This document shows, piece by piece, positions 11,101 through 24,925 of a stretch of DNA of 64,000 nt. The notes under the pieces were generated by a model, which saw only the letters and a program-made list of their open reading frames with translations, was not told where the DNA came from and searched no databases. The DNA comes from Syngnathus acus. Taxonomy: Eukaryota > Chordata > Actinopteri > Syngnathiformes > Syngnathidae. Position 1 is the first letter of the stretch, and each line of letters opens with the position of its first letter. The stretch spans positions 3,356,001 through 3,420,000 of the forward strand of contig NC_051106.1 in NCBI RefSeq assembly GCF_901709675.1, given 5' to 3'. Position numbers and translations under genes: made by a program.

Positions 11101-14100
11101 GGGGAGGAAGGGAGAAAGCGAGAGAGACAGGAGCAGTGGGCGACGAGATCGAGTTCCATATTAATGTGTGCAAATTCCCCCGCTCCTGCTGACTAAGATT
11201 AGAAAAATTAATTTCATGGATGCAGAGACAATACTGATGTCATCAAGCGGAGAGCAGAAGAGCGCCGCACGTTAACTCTTCCCTGTCCGGCCTCTATTAA
11301 GCAAGAACCTATTTTAATACCACCTTAAAGACTAAATGTGTCGCGTGAGTGAGCCTCAATTTTGCCGGCAAATAGGCGGGCTGTATGCACGGTGGCGTTC
11401 CGAGATTCACTTTGCATCATAAACTGCATCTCAGAACGCATGCCTTGTTAGGAAAAAGTCCCGTAACAAATAACAGTGAGAAGCTCCGGTCCGCAAGGAG
11501 CTCGCTGGATCCCTCCTTTAGCTCAATATGCATGCATAGGTTATGAGGATGAGATTATCCGAGGAGAGAGCAGGAGACGGAGGAGGTGGGTGGAGGCTCC
11601 CAGATAAACAGTGCATGTTTGGCAATGAGGAGGTTAGTATGAGAGGCAGACTGAGAGCGAGAGAGAAGTCAGATAAGAGGCTGGCGTAATGCAGACAACC
11701 CTTATGCTTTTGTGTTTGGCGCAATGCACATAATTGCTCTCTCCGCCGTGTCGCTCAGTGTTGGCGAGAGGTGTACCCTCTGCGTTTGACACCGATATTT
11801 ACACCACGCACACACATGATCATAATTCACCCTTCCCAGCCCCCTCCCGCGAACGCGAGGGAAAGTTGCAGATCGCACGGTTCGTCACGGCCATCACAAA
11901 GACGTCATTAAGAGAAGGGAGGAGGAGGAGGAGGAGGAGAGACGGGGAGGGAGGAGAGCGGCTGCTTCATCTGTCTCAAGTGAGATTGGGGTCGAAGGGT
12001 CACCAGAGCCCTTTTCCTTTGCTGAATGAGAGCTGGAGACAAAAATAGGAGGAAGAGAGGAGAGGGGGCGGGGGGGACTCAATGACAAAATGAGATCTAT
12101 CTGACATGCCAGTGACACCCCATTAGAAAATGAAAACAAATAAAAGCAAACTGTGGGGAGGAAACAGCGCGAGTGGAGACCTCAAATTTGCTAGTCAAAT
12201 CTCCTTCAAAGATGCTGTTTTGTAAGGCTTAATGTATTCCGACTGGATTTGTCACGTAAATAAAATTGTGTACAGTTTTATACAAAATGCATTTCAATTT
12301 TTCACTTCACATATTTCCCACAGATCTGTTCAGTTCGCGTTTTACTAATATGGATACTGCCTGCTGGTTTTCATGGTGTCTTTTACTAACATGAACTAGG
12401 CCTGATGCATTCCGCCTGCTTCAACACTGGGACCCATTTCATTTAGTGGCCATGGAGGAACGAGAGGAATGTGCTCCTCGGCCCCCAGAACCCCATGGAG
12501 GGAGGCTCTTACGAAACCGAGTGAAACAGAGAGCGAAAGAAGAGGAGGAAAACAATGGGCCTCAAATGCAATGTTCAGCGTAACCTTCCAACAGCTGTAC
12601 CTCCAGTTCCAACTCAAATATCAAAGCTAGATCTCACATTTGATTGTGATATCTTTGATCCTAGAATATTTTCAAAGAGGTACCAAATTGAAATAATGAA
12701 TTAGCCCAGATTACCTTAAATTCTATATTATTATTAATTAGATTAATCTAATTGAAGATTTTTAAACAATGCCTAATAATATTGACTAACAATCACAAGG
12801 TAGGAAGGTGATAAATATCAACATTAAAGTAAAATTGTCAAGATTATCTTTTGATTTATATTTCGTATCAGCTTCCTCAGCCACTCACAGTCACGTGTTT
12901 GCTTCTATTAAGTTTCCCGATTTCTTTCTATCCTTGTCATTCATTGTTTGTGTTTGCTGTCTACTGTTAGTCATCGTCCCAACAAGACAACCATCTTTCC
13001 TGAAGATAGTAACCTTTTTTCTTTTCCCATAAGTGCTGCCCTTTTGCTTACTCGAGTCTTCGGTAATCCTCGCTGAATTACAGCTACTAAACATGCAAGC
13101 TCGATTCCTCTCCTATTCAAGGGAATCACCATCTTTGCTAATGGAATGGTATTAGAGGGGAAGTGTGTTTCTACAGGTTGAATAATGAGCCAAGTCCTGT
13201 ATTGCCAAGTGTGTTTATGAATTAGCCGTGGTTATTCATGATATTGTGCTCAGAGTAGGGTGAAAATACATAAGTGAATACTAAGTGAGCAGACCAACAC
13301 AAATGATGCTAAAGGGTCCTGAGGGGGCTTTCTCTGCCATCCATTAGTCAGCCCTGTAAGGCAAAGCTTAACGAGCTCCTGAGGCTGGCCATTGGGGGAG
13401 TGGGAGCACTGTGAATTATGAATGCGTTATCTAAGGCCACAACACAATAGCGCTCCTCCATCTTTGTTATTCAGCCTTTGATTTTCTTTAGCACCCCTAA
13501 AAAACAGATAAAGGCTTTCAATGAAAACGTCTTTCATCAAATAATCAATAAATACCAAATGCATCGCACCTATAAACAGATTTGTCAAACTAGGTCACAC
13601 ACATGATGTAGTTAAAGAGGCTCCCCACTAAAAACAAGGATTTACATTCAGGCAGTTTGTTTTGGAGCACTGCCCAGTCCTCCAGGGTGGAACTATCCAT
13701 ATTTCTTCGGTGGGTGATCCATCACTTTAGAAAAAAAAACACATACACAGGCACACAAATAAACAGATATCCTGACCTTACCGCGGGCGGATATTAGATA
13801 CTCATTAAAAGTCACCTGAAACAATTTAAACCAAATTGATTTCATTATCGAGCCCAGCATGACATACGAGGGCCCCGACAACTCAGCTGGAAAATTTACC
13901 TTAATAATGAATTATAGAAAGAAAAAAAATGGATACGATCATCTTTTATACATATACAAGCTAAATGCCTACTCGCTTTTATCTGTGAGTTATAGTCGGA
14001 TGGTTGATTGGATGGATGGATGGATGGATGGATGGATGGATGGATGGATGGATGGATGGATGGATGGATGGATGGATGGATGGATGGATGGATGGATGGA

Positions 14101-15091
14101 TGGATGGATGGATGGATGGATGGATGGATGGATGGATGGATGGATGGATGGATGGATGGATGGATGGATGGATGGATAAAAAATGTGCTTGTAGGTTATT
14201 TCGTTTGGCCAAGTTACAAATTAGATTTAAAATCAACCTCAAAAGCTCTTGTTTTAAAGTACATATTTTATTTTTTTCTTATTTTGTGGCTATAATAACC
14301 TTAGCAGTAAGTATCTTTCAAGCTTGTGACCACTTGCACACATACACACACACTCCAGCAATACCCAACCTTGCTACACCCCGCACACCTCCACAAAGAG
14401 GTCACTGGAGCAGCTGCAGCAGACATGGGCCTTGGTTTTCTTCTGTAATGAATGTGAGCTTCCACTCTCCCACCCCGCTGTGTAAATTTCGCCACCCAAA
14501 AAAAGCTCCTTGGCCTGGATAGTGAGGCCCGGAAAACCGCACCCACCCACCACTGCAGCCCCTATAGGTCACCGTGTGGGAGGCTCCAGGCCCTGTGAGT
14601 CTGAGCCAGGCCTTCCATCTCCTTGACCTTGACTGAGAATCAATCACAGAAAGTCTGGAGGAACGCGAGGTGGGGGAGCAGGGTCGATCGGCGGAAAAGG
14701 CTCCAGGCCTGCGGGGGCTCTGTTGCAAAACCACCATTGGCCGCCTCCTTCACTGTCAAGACTCAGTGGGAAATCTTAATCTATAGCACACAACTCCATA
14801 TAAAAAAATATTCACAAGCAAACTGATTCAAATTAACAATCAATGCTGGGTTGAATTACTCAATTACTGTTTACATCATCCTCTGTTTCAACTGTTACCA
14901 ATAGCTATTATGAGATTTAAGAATCCCAAAGGCATACGTACTTTTACTCAAGACATGATTCAACAACAGTGGAACCACACAGTGAATGTAAAATGTCCAA
15001 ACTATGATTGTGGTCCGAATAAGTGGACCTTCAGTGACCTTCTACAGTATGTTTTTGCGTGTGCGTGTGTCTTTAACGAGACATATTCAAG
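11101..15091 (-). other. ARID1B intron 1, GC-richer block with microsatellite
   Basis: 11150-12150 is purine-rich and CpG-containing (GGAGGAGGAGGAGGAGGAGA near 11920), with possible conserved non-coding sequence at 11170-11440. 13130-13470 and 14380-14760 also look constrained and low in repeats. The GGAT microsatellite lies at 14007-14178. No coding exon found. Confidence 0.6.
14007..14178. repeat. (GGAT)n microsatellite, about 43 units
   Basis: An uninterrupted tetranucleotide run of roughly 172 bp in ARID1B intron 1. Both strands stay open in several frames (Trp-Met-Asp-Gly or Ile-His-Pro-Ser repeats), which gives false reading frames. Confidence 0.98.
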
Positions 15092-15215
15092 GCTGTGATT
15101 GGCTAGGAACACGTTCAGTATGTAACCCAGCCTCTTGGCCATAGTCAGCTGGGATAGGCTCGAGTTCACCTTGGACCCAAATGAGGCAAAGCAGTATTGA
15201 AAATAGATGGATAGA
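15092..15215 (+). repeat. Teleost interspersed repeat tail (GTGATTGGCTGG ... GATGGATG)
   Basis: Sequence order GCTGTGATTGGCTAGGAAC, GTTCAG-TGTAACCCAGCCTC, AGTCAGCTGGGATAGGCTCG and ATTGAAAATAGATGGATAG follows a repeat very common in fish genomes, the 3' tail of a LINE/SINE family, about 80 percent intact. Only the tail is present. Confidence 0.65.
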
Positions 15216-18200
15216 CATATTAGGGTAGTACATATTTCCCAGGTGTGGCAACATACGTATCTAGGCTGCATGTACAGTAATAACATGGTGGAGAGAAAAC
15301 GGGGATGAATTCAACTAAGGAAGGAAAACTGACATAGTAAGCAAAGGCCTACAATGAGGTGATCAATAATTTTTGTGTTGTTTTTTTTTATTAGTTATTC
15401 ATTACATGTTTTTTAAAATAAATAATAGCTGTTTTTTTTGCTCGTCCAATCCTGTTGATGCATTTCAGTAGCTCGGTTAACCCAACAACACACTCTAGCA
15501 TGACTAAAACTAATCTGTGAAATTATTACGCTCAATCTTACGACGCAACATTTTCTGGTACCGCAAAAAACAAAACAAAGTGAGGTCAAATCTTGACATG
15601 TTTGTTTCTGTGCGTATGAACATATTCTTACAACATGCATACTGATCTCCACTCTCAAATTTAATGACGACAGGGAGTTGCATCACCAATTTGATTCACA
15701 TATCTCATTTTTATTAATGTTATAAACTGTCACGCAAATAAAAACAAAATATAAAAACAAATTTATGCCATCCATGATGACTGCTCCAACTCTCAAGTTT
15801 TATGCAACTTCAGAGCCATATTTTTCCCCCAAAACATGGATTGAATTTCAAGGTGGATTCAACTTCAGCTACAAATATGTTGAGCGGAATGTGAAGTTAC
15901 CTCAGAGCTCTTACACAAGTCAACCAATCAGTAAGGTCATAACATGCCTTACAAATATGCCCTCGCATCTCTCAAATGTAAGTGTGTGTGTGTGAGTGCA
16001 CGCACGCTTGTGTGTTTGCGTATGTCTGTGATCAGTGTGCACCATCTGTTTCCAGATGTTGTGTAGAGCACATTGCCAGACGCTTGGCAGGCCTTCTGAC
16101 AGGCCTGTGTTCCTTATTGATAGAGGGATCACAGAGGCAGAAGAGTCAGCCATACTCAGCTCGACCACAATATTGTCCTGTTTGCTGTTATTCATCTCAG
16201 TCAGCCAGGGGAGAGAGAATGGGAGCTTGGGAGCCAAGTTTGGAGCTGTCAGAAATGGGCCAAATCAGACTTGAATGTGTTTCAAACATTTGGAACGTAG
16301 CATGAGGAATGTTGGATTTGCCATCCACATGCAGCCCTATTCTATTCCTGAGGCACAGCTAAATAATTCCATGGTATTTTGATTTTAAAAAGACGTCTCA
16401 ATGATAGTGAACCTGGCCCTGCACAGCTTGGTAAATATGAGCAGGGGCCAACATGTCAATGCAGCGGTCGGACTCCTTCCTGCTATAAGAATGCTAAATT
16501 TGTTTAAATGGAAGACTAACATATAGTATCAATTTGAGGAAAACAAAAAGACTCTCGCTACACTGAGTTCTCCAAAAAAGAGGTACAGAGTGCTTGCTTC
16601 AAGTTCTTCATGACTCCCATATATATAAGATTGATCTAAACATTGAATATTTATTTCCTCCGACTTAAATTATAGTTTTAACCACAAAAATACAAGTTAT
16701 GTTTTTTTCCCAATGCTGTTGTTTTAGAGTCTATAAACCTTGAACTAAATGCTTCACCTGCACATTATCCAAGTGACTTTTCAACTATTTCCATCTGTTG
16801 AGTGCTTATTACATTGATAAACTGTATCCCTGACCCTCCACCCAGTGCCATCTTTCTTTCCAAGCTCCTGCCAGAATAATGGAGCAGGGCCGGCATTAAT
16901 GGAGGGCAGAGCTTTCCCTGGAGCTTTGATCCCGAAAGTTCAATAGTCTGCAGTTCTTGAGGGGTCAAGCAGCATGAGCCATGTGGGTAGGGGCATGTGT
17001 AAGTGAAAGCACATTGAACAGCTCATGTCAAGCATGGGGGGCCAATATGATCCAGGTTTGGAGAATATTTGGGTTTCTGGGCTATATCTACCTGGAACGC
17101 CTCAGGTACCCAGTCCATAAAAAGCAGTTGGACAAAAAAGGTAGCAAAACAACCAAACAAACAAAATTAACTAAAAATTGAAATACAATATATAATAGTA
17201 GAATAAATACAAATTAATTAAACTATATATATATTTGTATATAAAGGATACAAACGCTGAAAACAGATAAATGATTTAAGTACTTGGGGGCTAAGCCACA
17301 CTTTCATCAGGCAATACCCTGGGTCTCCAATCTGTCATCTTTCTTTCATCAAACTCCTCCATCCCTTGCCAATTATTCATGCCAGCAGCTAATCGCATTC
17401 ATACTATTCTGTTGACTTTATTACTCTACTTTTATTCTGCTCTTTCCCCACATTTGTTTACAAGAATAAAAGCCTACTCTGACAGAATTATCCCTCTGCA
17501 CAACAAAAATAAATCACAGCCCTTGCACACACATCATTCACATTCAAAGAGCACAGCTAAATTATAGATGGCCCCTTTCGCCTCCAAATATGCATTTCAT
17601 TAGCATTTCCTTTGCATGTTTTTGCATGCTTGTGAGCATGACCCACTGATGTGCATATGTGTGTGCGTGCAGGAGCAGAGAACGGGAACAGACTTGCAGC
17701 AAAGCAGGACGCGTCCCCTTTCCTAAGCCTAATTTAGGATTCAATTACAATACTCTTTAAAATGCGTCGACTTTGCAATTAATTATTTTAAGATTATTCT
17801 GACAGTAATGGGCCTCCCACTGACGCCAGCCGGTGCAAGACTGGGTGCCTAAACCTGAGAACTGCTCTCTATACAGCGTGAGTTTGCACAAAAGTGCACA
17901 CCCACCTCTTCTTGCTACCAGTTTATTCTTTTCTACCTTTCTCAGGGGCTGCCTGGGGCTTGCGATTTCTAGAACATCCTAAATGCCTCCTGAAAAATTG
18001 TTTAATACAGATTTTTTTTAATTTAAAGTAATTCTAATTTAGCCTAAAAACACCTAAAAAAATCATCTTTTGTGATTGTTTTGACGGCCCTACAAAATCT
18101 CATACATCAAAACAAAATTGGTGGCGCGTTGATAGGAAAATAAAGTACAATAATATGGAAGAGAGAAGGCAAGAGGGGGGAAAAAAAAAACAACTAATGG

Positions 18201-21200
18201 CTTCAGCTTTTTTTTCAATTGTGACACTGAATGTGTATGATTAACAGTAAGAGCAAGAACTTGCCAACAGCAATAGCACTGCTGTCAGTGTCAGCCAAGG
18301 AGGATGCACGATATGAAGATGAGAGTGACACCATTGACACAAATCAAGCCCGACTGCAAATTGTGAATTTCAGTAAATAATTGACACAAAACGGGACTCA
18401 ACTGCGGACTAAACCAGAACTATACCACAATCTATGATCCCAACGGTGCTCCCCCTCCCCTTTCCACCTTCTCTGTCATGCTCTTGATGTTTCCTTCACC
18501 CGTGTTACTTTACATGGCGCTCTTTGCGGTTGCTGTGCAATTGATATTGCTTCAGTGCGGCGAGCTGCATTTTATGAGCCACCAGGGCCTTCTCCCACGT
18601 CCTCGCGAGTCCCCAGGAAACGCTGACGGATGAGCCTTGCGACAGTCTGCAAACACGCATCAACACCCGCAATCATGTACAAATGTGCATACACAACCGT
18701 CTGTCAGCGCCGCTGCAAGGCGTAAGCGGAAAAACATGCTGCCCTCCTCCGCCCGCTTTGATTGGAGCCAAGCGAAGCATTTTTTTTATCCTCCCTTCTC
18801 GCCGGTTCTTTTTTCTTTGCTCATTTCCGAAATGAATGTCATCATCCATCCCCTTCCTCCTTCGCTCTCCCCCACCATCACCCCTGGGCAAACCTCAGCC
18901 CAAGCACCAGATTCTGTTTATTTAAATATTTGATATGTAAGCAGTCATAAAATAAATGTCAGAAAAAGAAAAGGAAATGGATACGAGCAGTGTGGAATAA
19001 GAGGTCATTAAGGGTAATAGTTTTTGATGTATGCTTCTGCCCCTGCGGTATGCCCCCCGCCTCCCCCCTCCCCCTTACATCCACCCCCACTTTACCACCA
19101 CCATCACCACGACTACCATAAAGACAATCCTGTACATGAGCCAGGGGATGCTGAGGAAGTCATAAACAGAATGAACAGGTGAATACACAGAGGGCAACAG
19201 TCAGTGTGTGTGTGTGTGTCAGAGTGAGCGAAATGGAAAAGAGGCCCTAGCACACACAATTGACTTTTCAACATTGCATATTCCTCAAACCGGCTATTTA
19301 CTAGGCATAGTGATTTTCGTCGAGACGCCCAGGAAGCAGCAGCACTTTGGCAATTTGCAAAATACCTTAAAATATCTCCTGCTTTTACAAATGCTCACTG
19401 AATTCTGAAAGGGACTGTAGTCTTATCTCTTAGTCTATTGAACAGCACTTTATCGATTATTGATGGATTTTCATTTTCAAGACCAGGTGCTGTCTGCTGT
19501 TGCTGACACCGCTATTACAAACAAACACACACACACACACATTTCTAAGAGTATGTGACTCACGTGTAAGGGATCCCCACTAGTCGTACCCGAAGGATTA
19601 CATGTCTGACAATTTACCTCAAGATCTGATGGGGAGGAGGGAAAAAAAGAGCAAGGTAGGCAGAGTGAATAAATCAAACTCGGCTCCTGAGAAAAAGAAG
19701 GACAAGCGGCAGGAGTAACCTTGAATTTCTTTTTGATGCTCAAGTGCTAAAATAGTGCAAATCGGCAGAAAGAAAAATCCCCAATTAAGAAGGAAAATAA
19801 TCACAATATGTTCATCAGAGTTGATGTTGTATTGACTTGGCATTTGAGGTTATTCCATTCCCAGACCTTTGTGCCTAATAAGCTCCCTGGCCACGTCAAA
19901 GGGCTCCAGAAGAGCGAGTGACATCATATTGAGGGTCAAGAGTCAAACACAGATTTTGCTGGCTGTTGACATTTCACCTCGATGCACTCCAACTGGATCC
20001 CCTCATGAATTGTCAGGACAGAGAAAATTTCCCAAACTTGTCGAAAATTGTACAAACAATACCGTATCGTAATTAGGAGAAAACTGACCTGTTTGTTGCT
20101 TTTTAATAATCATGTGTGAAAACAAATCTAAACACCACAATTTATCTCAGCGGACATTCTCCACTTGTTTCTGGCTGATCCATTAGAGGCTATACTGAAT
20201 ATCTTCTTATGATAAACATCTGATTTGTGTAAGAACTAGAGATTTGTATCTGGTTGTCAAAGGAAGCCCTGATTCTCCTTGAACATTTCAAAACAAACAT
20301 ACAAATTACAGTCCTAGCTGTTAAAACACGTGTCAAAGTCAAGGCCCGGGGGCCAGATACGGTCCGCCAAATCATTTTAGGTGGCCCGCGAAGAAATTGT
20401 GCATCGAATTCATATGTCAATACCAAAATTTCAAATTGTTTTCACTTTTAAAAAGCAACTTTTATTATTATTCTTTTTTTTTAAATAATTTTTATTTTTA
20501 AATATTTGATTTGATTTCATTTTTAAATATTTGAACAGTTTTTATTAGTCTGTTTTGAAAACTAGAAATGCATCAGTTTGTTGTGTAGCCTATACTATAT
20601 ATACAATATGAGACATTTATTTGGGTTGACAATTTGAATGGCCATTTGAGGTAAACTATGACTATGATGCGACCCGTGACAAAAATAAGTTTGACACCCC
20701 TGTGTTAAAAGATAGATTCATGTCCCTGGTGCTTTTTAGTATGTTGTCTTTTTGAAAACCCAAAGCAAGACATCTACAGTTGTCATCAAAATGTGACAAT
20801 GTCCTACAAGGCAAATGTCCATCAAATCATGAAGACCGACTAAAACGTAAACAAGGAGCCAATACTACTATTGCTCTAGTACAGCAATAATTGGAATTTT
20901 CCAAGTTCAGCACAGATATAAACATGAATTTTGGCAATTATGTTTCAAAATATAAATACAACTCTCAATGCAAATATGCAAACATCAATACCCCAAATTC
21001 AAACTGCTGATACTATTCTATATTTCTAAATCTTATCTGCTCACACACTCTGTTATTACCCTCTGCTGCCTCCAGAGTTGGGGTCAGGGTGCCCTCCAGT
21101 GCGCCTCACCCTCTCCACTGTTAATTACCACTAATCGTCTCCTCTTCTTTCTCCCCCTCTTGCCGTAATAGAATCATTCATCTTTACTACTTAATGAGTA

Positions 21201-22188
21201 GACAGACACTGCAGTCACCATCCAAGGTCAACCGATACTAGCACAAAATGACAAAAACACAGCAAGTTGGACACAAGTGGAGAGGAACAGAAATGATGGA
21301 AGAGTAGAATTAGTCTCCTTTTTCGCCTCAAAACATGAGCAATGACGACAATCCGTGTCAGTCGGCGATGTCTGAAGCAAACCATGACAAGGAGAGGGAA
21401 GCTTAATTACAAAACATGTTAGGCAAGTACAAACTGCCATTACCTGAAAACAAGACCATTTCACCGAGAAGAGAACTGCTGTAAAAAACACAATTATGTT
21501 CCATTTTAGAGCTTCTTGTGCAGCCGATGCATATAATTATTTCAAGAATAATTCCTCCTAGCAAGACTCATTTCTTCAGCGCAAGAGGGCAACCTAAGCA
21601 TTATATACCTCAAGTATCATAAAACACATAATTAACAGTAAATGCTGCAAATAGTAGTTCACTGATTTCAATAAGCTAGTGATTCCCAAAGGGCATATTA
21701 TAACAAGATATGTTTTTTTTTTTTTTTTACTACACAATAAAAAAATAGGCTTTCATTAGCTTTTCTCTATTAGTTTGCAGGATTGCGCTACACTAAACTT
21801 TACATGGGCCAATGAAGCACTCATTACAATTTGGTACAGATCCATGAGTTGTTTCCACCTTTGTTAGCATTGCAATAATTTCCTTTTCAGTGACTGTGTG
21901 AATATTAATAAAGCCTGTCATCAAAGAAAGGTAAGGATAATAGCCTTACATAAAGTTATGATTACATATAATGAAATAAAAAGCCATTATACTGGTATCT
22001 CAATATTATAGATGCAATTACAGTGATCAAAGTAATCATCAAAATATTTTTTTATAATTTTCTGGAGTTAATATTAACTTCCAACTATTCCAGTGAGTCC
22101 TCAGACTTATTGAACAAATAACAGTGATCACAATCCGGTTTGACGCCAAGAACATGAGCATATAAGGAATTGCTGGTAAAATAAAATA
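15216..22188 (-). other. ARID1B intron 1, middle part
   Basis: Mostly AT-rich with scattered GT/CA runs (15980, 19206, 19526) and a C-rich stretch at 19050-19110. It carries the hAT-like element at 20327-20702. I see no exon, RNA gene or intact mobile element besides these. Confidence 0.65.
20327..20702 (+). mobile_element. hAT-like non-autonomous element, copy 2, with 8-bp target duplication
   Basis: This 376-bp element has termini CACGTGTCAAAGTC and GTTTGACACCCCTG, near-complementary inverted ends. It is flanked on both sides by TGTTAAAA (20319-20326 and 20703-20710). An 8-bp target duplication and CAGGGGTGTCAAA-type ends are marks of the hAT superfamily. It carries the GGCCCGGGGGCCAGATACGG block just inside the left end and no coding sequence. 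Two relatives lie at 3382-3675 and 38904-39178. Confidence 0.8.
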
Positions 22189-22489
22189 CCGTATTTTCCG
22201 CACTACAAGGCGCACCTAAAAACCTCCAATTTTCTCAAAAGCCGACAGGTATAATCAGGTGCGCCTTATATATGGATCAACACTGAGCCACTACAGCAGG
22301 CGTGCCCAAAGTCCGGCCCGCGGGCCAAATCTATATATCTTATATATGGACAAAGTTTTAAAATGGGCCATTCATTGAAGGTGCGCCTTATAATCCGGTG
22401 CGCTTTATTTATGGACAAAGTTTTAAAATGGGCCATTCATTGAAGGTGCGCTTTATAATCCGGTGCGCCTTATAGTGCGGAAAATACAG
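22189..22489 (+). mobile_element. Short TIR element with TA target duplication, copy 1
   Basis: A 301-bp element with inverted ends, left CCGTATTTTCCGCACTACAA and right TATAGTGCGGAAAATACAG, each flanked by TA (22187-22188 and 22490-22491). The TA duplication suits the Tc1/mariner group, but no transposase remains, so the class is inferred. Inside are two head-to-tail units of about 65 bp (GGTGCGC..TTATAATCCGGTGCGC..GGACAAAGTTTTAAAATGGGCC). There is also a GGCGTGCCCAAAGTCCGG-CCCGCGGGCC segment that resembles the end of a different, hAT-like repeat. Confidence 0.72.
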
Positions 22490-23263
22490 TACTATAAGCA
22501 ATACAATAGCAGTACAAAAATATGTACAAATATGCTAAAAAGCTACAAAACAAAAACAACAGAAATGCCATTGTAGTCAAAATATTTTCAAGTGAAATAT
22601 GAAGTTTCTCACTCCAGTTTCATGCAGAGAGCAAACACATGCAGCCATGTGCTCCTGCAGTGCAGTACTGGTCAGCCCAGCACAGCAAGCTTGGTAAATG
22701 GGACAGTTGTCTATGGATTATGCTAATGTGGTATTCCACACTCCCCTCTGGCATGCGTCTGACATTACAGTAACCTTTGCATGTTTTGCCAACATGAACT
22801 ATGGATGTTCATTTAGAGGAGACACACACACATACACACACTGAGGCACACGAGTGTGTGCACCACACGGCACTGCTACACACAGTGGAGCGTGCACAAC
22901 ATATGCTCATTCAAAACAGTATCGACAATCTTCAGACGAATTAACATCATGAAGCAATAAGACGTTTACACTTCACAGTAAAGTTCACTTGGGTTGCCAA
23001 TATCAAACCCAGTTCATCCAGTTTCAGTTCAAGGAGTGTCTGGAATGTGGAACACAAGTCGAGCCATATCAGGGAGCTGTCTAATGGAAGGAAAGGAAAG
23101 AATTGTTGCCGTTTGAAGATATTTTTGACATCAGTCCTAAAACATCAGCAGCAAAATGACCTCGTCTTCCCATCTGCAGCGTATCCAGAAGCTGCAACAT
23201 CGTACTTTTATTGCATCTATGCACACATTTAGTATAATGCTGTTTCTGCAGTGTGCATGTTGG

Positions 23264-23277
23264 CCTCTCGGGGGCAG
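23264..23277 (+). promoter_or_regulatory. CTCF-like motif
   Basis: CCTCTCGGGGGCAG matches the CTCF core at about 12 of 14 positions; ARID1B intron 1. Confidence 0.3.
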
Positions 23278-24878
23278 TATGGTGCCATACATGCCTGGAG
23301 TGCGCACAATGAGGTAGAAGAAATTGCAATTGAGGTTTTTCACAAATTGGGAAAATATGTGCTTTTGAGTGTCTGTATGTGTTCCTACAGCATTTATGTG
23401 TGGATATTTATTTTCGGAAGGAATATAAATCCTGTTATTCAATTATAAGTTCCTCTTAGGCTGTCAGTCACATTATACCTTACGTAAATTGCAGTATTAA
23501 CACTGGTAGTATTTTGTAACGTCTTGTATTGAGCTATTTAATGTGTGCATTTTTTTTTTGTATTTTTGTGAACTATAAATAGGGTGTTTAAAGTTTAAAA
23601 CATGCTCAAGAAGTGGAGAATCACATACACGTGACACGCTTAATCGTTTATCTTCAATTATGGTCATGAAATCGCTATTAAATTTTGATTTACTGCCCAA
23701 CCCTTGTGCACAGTTTTATTTTTTTTTTTTAAATGGAGAATTTGTACATCCATTAATCAATATCAAAACACATGACGCCATCCGATTTAGCAGATCATCT
23801 CCATCTGTAGTGCCTCTATTGTTCAATTTCTCTCATCGCGACTAAGGGAATGCCGTAGTTTATTTCCCTCCGCTACGTGGTATGCTTGTGCCGATCCGCA
23901 TTTCTTTTCTTTTCTTCATTTACAGCTCAGCGCACAGAGCCATCACGACATCCATCTATCTCCTTGTAAACAATATCCATTCGCGATACAAAATAGTTGT
24001 CTCTTATCTACTCCTTTTATATGGTGCGTCTAATGTTCACACTGAGGTATGACAACAACCCACAAGAGCAGTGTTTATTTGAGTCTGTACTCACCTCACA
24101 GAAAAGTGACAAACAATTTTTTAAAAAGTGGGACTTGGAGAAACAAACGGAAGAAGCAGATAAAACTCATTAAAGAATGCCTAGTTTATAGTCTGTCCCA
24201 TTCCGTTTCCTATGTTTATCTCATTTTGTCTCAAACATAACAGACAGTCCTTGTTAACATTGACTGTCTTGATATTTTTCTCTTTTCTTCATGCAATCTC
24301 ATCATGGCACCACTGATTAGAATCAATTCAAACCAAGGAGCAGCACTGCCCTGAGTATTTCTGGAGGGGGAAAGAAAGAAGCTACACATGCAGAGGAGTG
24401 TGATGTTTTTTCTAGCAGCCTCTTAAAAGAAGGCTTAATAGCAAACACGTACAATACTGTATATTGAAAGCTATACAAATAGGCCCCTCTGCGACAATGT
24501 GTTGAATATGCAATGACTGATGTGACCAGATTATGCAACAGGCTGCCTCGGTTTTCACTGAGCCGCAGCAGCACAAAAAAAGGAGATAAAATTTACACAC
24601 AAAACATACACTCACAAAAACCGCCCCACAAAAATCCATTGTCCATAAAGTTTTATATTGAATGTAACTAAAATTTAGAAAAATATGTTGAAATTAAAAT
24701 TCAGGGATCGTCTCTGCTTCTTACAGTTTTCATGTGAGTTTATTAGTAAAATGGAAATATAAATACAATGGTTCCTAATTTTAGAGCAAGGCGTACGTGT
24801 GACTGGTGTAAAAGCTGGCGCATCTTCATACTCATGCCGAAGCAATGCTAGTTTACCATGTTTGGAAATTTGGCAGAT

Positions 24879-24925
24879 CGTGCAAGGCTTCGTTTGGCAT
24901 TACGTGCAAGGCTTCGTTTGGCATT
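24879..24925 (+). repeat. Two tandem 24-bp units
   Basis: CGTGCAAGGCTTCGTTTGGC-ATT occurs twice, at 24879-24901 and 24903-24925, with identical sequence, which suggests a recent slippage duplication. Confidence 0.85.

Noticed and set aside
14004-14522. 172-codon frame of Trp-Met-Asp-Gly repeats
   Set aside because: It is the translation of the GGAT microsatellite plus unrelated flank. All frames on both strands stay open in such a repeat.
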